DNA of 64,000 nt from Kuschelorhynchus macadamiae (lineage: Eukaryota; Arthropoda; Insecta; Coleoptera; Curculionidae), in assembly GCA_030620095.1 (NCBI GenBank), contig JAUTXW010005212.1:708001-772000 (forward strand), in the 5' to 3' direction. This document shows, piece after piece, positions 62,961 to 64,000 of this stretch. Position 1 is the first letter of the stretch, and each line of letters begins with the position of its first letter. The position numbers and the translations under genes are program-made. The notes under the pieces were generated by a model. That model was not told the origin of the DNA and did no database searches. It saw nothing but the letters and a program-made list of their open reading frames with translations.

Positions 62961-63890
62961 AAACGTTGAAAAAACTAACTTAAAAGTTTTGTTATTACAA
63001 TTTTTTCCCTATATGGTCTATATAGAGCAATACAATATACGATATAGTCTGTTACATGGGGAAGTAAAAATAAGTATATTTTTGTATTTAAATATTTGAC
63101 TTCCTTTTTTTTTATAAGAGAAAGAGATGATATTATAAGATAAATTCCGGGTAATTTGGAAGGGTATCGAAAAACATGTTATATTTATAATACGCCGACC
63201 AGAACTTGCATCTCTTGGTATTTTTCCCAGGATATTCACCGTTTTTGTTATTTTATGGTTCATATGTGGTAAAAAAGTATACAATTTGCATGTTTTGATG
63301 TTATACGGATATCAGATATAATCCATTGATATTAAACATATGTGATTTCCTATTTTGGGGGTAGATGGATAAACTAAAGGTGGAAGATAATTATATTCAT
63401 TTCAAATTTGGTCTAGATTCCATTATGGAATTATATTTCATATTTATCGAGGTAATGTATCCAATTATGAAGAAAATAATGAATTTAACGGAATTATATT
63501 ACCTTTATTCGTCGGTAATTATATTACGTACATTGCGTTATAGAACATAAATATTCGTAGATCCGAGCGTAGATCGAATATCGAATACTCTGCGTTCTAA
63601 TGGACTATTTGCCTATTATTTGGTTGTTAAGTTGTAGTGCTGGAGCCCACGAACAAAATGTGTTTTCATAGCGGCACGTGTATGTAAACTAATCATTGCG
63701 GTTTGCAATACTAGTAACTTCAATTTCAGACTCGCAGGCATAATTTTTTTCGGATAATTTTTTCGGCTAAAAACAAAATTTATTCACTTAGTAACTAGAC
63801 TCCTCGTTTAATATTACCAATTTAGCTATATGTAACTCATATTTCTTAAATCTAGCTAGAATATAACACGCGCAGCGGAGAGTCCACATA
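62961..63890. other. AT-rich spacer
   Basis: Frames 63018-63284 (minus) and 63365-63550 (plus) have no recognised motif. Confidence 0.4.
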
Positions 63891-63894
63891 CACT

Positions 63895-64000
63895 CAGTGG
63901 CGGCGATAAGGATCGGACCCTCCACCGCCAAATTTGGACAGAATATTTATACATGTGGTAATACAATCTAGAAATAGCAGAATTTTGCCTAAGATGCTAA
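63895..64000 (+). repeat. hAT-type terminus entering at the right edge
   Basis: CAGTGGCGGCGATAAGG at 63895 resembles the CAGTGGCGGCTCG end of the 34.7-kb MITE. A nearby CTCCACCGCC (63921-63930) could be a sub-terminal inverted match. The rest lies outside the window. Confidence 0.4.

Overview
This window reads as intergenic or heterochromatin-like DNA from an AT-rich arthropod nuclear genome, most likely an insect. The evidence is the dominance of Jockey/CR1-type LINEs, mariner-type transposases with an insect-style N-terminal helix-turn-helix domain (DUF4817-like), Penelope-like retroelements (PLEs), long (TA)n arrays and several MITE families. I see no convincing host protein-coding gene, tRNA or rRNA. 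Nearly every recognisable open frame is a fragment of a transposable element carrying stops or frameshifts. The insect order cannot be told from this sequence alone.

Layout. 0-7 kb: a mariner-type transposase fragment at the left edge, then two decayed minus-strand LINEs (0.6-3.2 and 3.3-4.9 kb) and a related scrap at 5.9 kb. 7-9 kb: (TA)n arrays; one pair brackets a 130-bp block that holds a good hammerhead ribozyme candidate on the minus strand. 9.9-13.6 kb: two head-to-head Penelope-like fragments separated by a plus-strand LINE. 13.65-16.3 kb: a 350-bp (TA)n array with a complete 2.28-kb DD35D-like mariner-type element inserted in it, whose ~555-bp inverted arms include the start of the transposase gene. 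17.7-19.3 kb: another mariner relic. 22.0-24.8 kb: a short tandem repeat and the best-preserved LINE (minus strand, YADD intact, one frameshift, poly-A tail). 25.4-27 kb: a mariner relic. 28.9-30.9 kb: LINE scraps and a modular repeat ending in a CAGACA-rich tail. 34.4-35.7 kb: a LINE interrupted by a hAT-type MITE with target duplication. 37.2-38.6 and 43.7-44.1 kb: further MITEs. 38.9-40.7 kb: a rearranged mariner cluster. 45.0-47.8 kb: an inverted Penelope-like pair. 50.3-51.5 kb: a LINE. 51.4-55.9 kb: a run of two-copy tandem duplications (232, ~270, 220 and 434 bp); the ~270-bp unit carries a second hammerhead candidate. 57.6-58.0 kb: a cluster of CGATA/TATCGATA motifs. 59.5-61.5 kb: a ~2-kb palindrome derived from a mariner-type element.

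The elements do not form a pathway; the window records nested insertion and decay. The most notable signals are the hammerhead motifs at 7.4 kb and 52.96 kb, which share the stem-II loop AAUA and differ by paired changes in the stem, the tandem hammerhead-bearing repeat, and the recurrent mariner architecture in which long inverted arms swallow the 5' end of the transposase gene and are themselves divided by TIR-like motifs. All similarity statements come from reading motifs; no database search was run.
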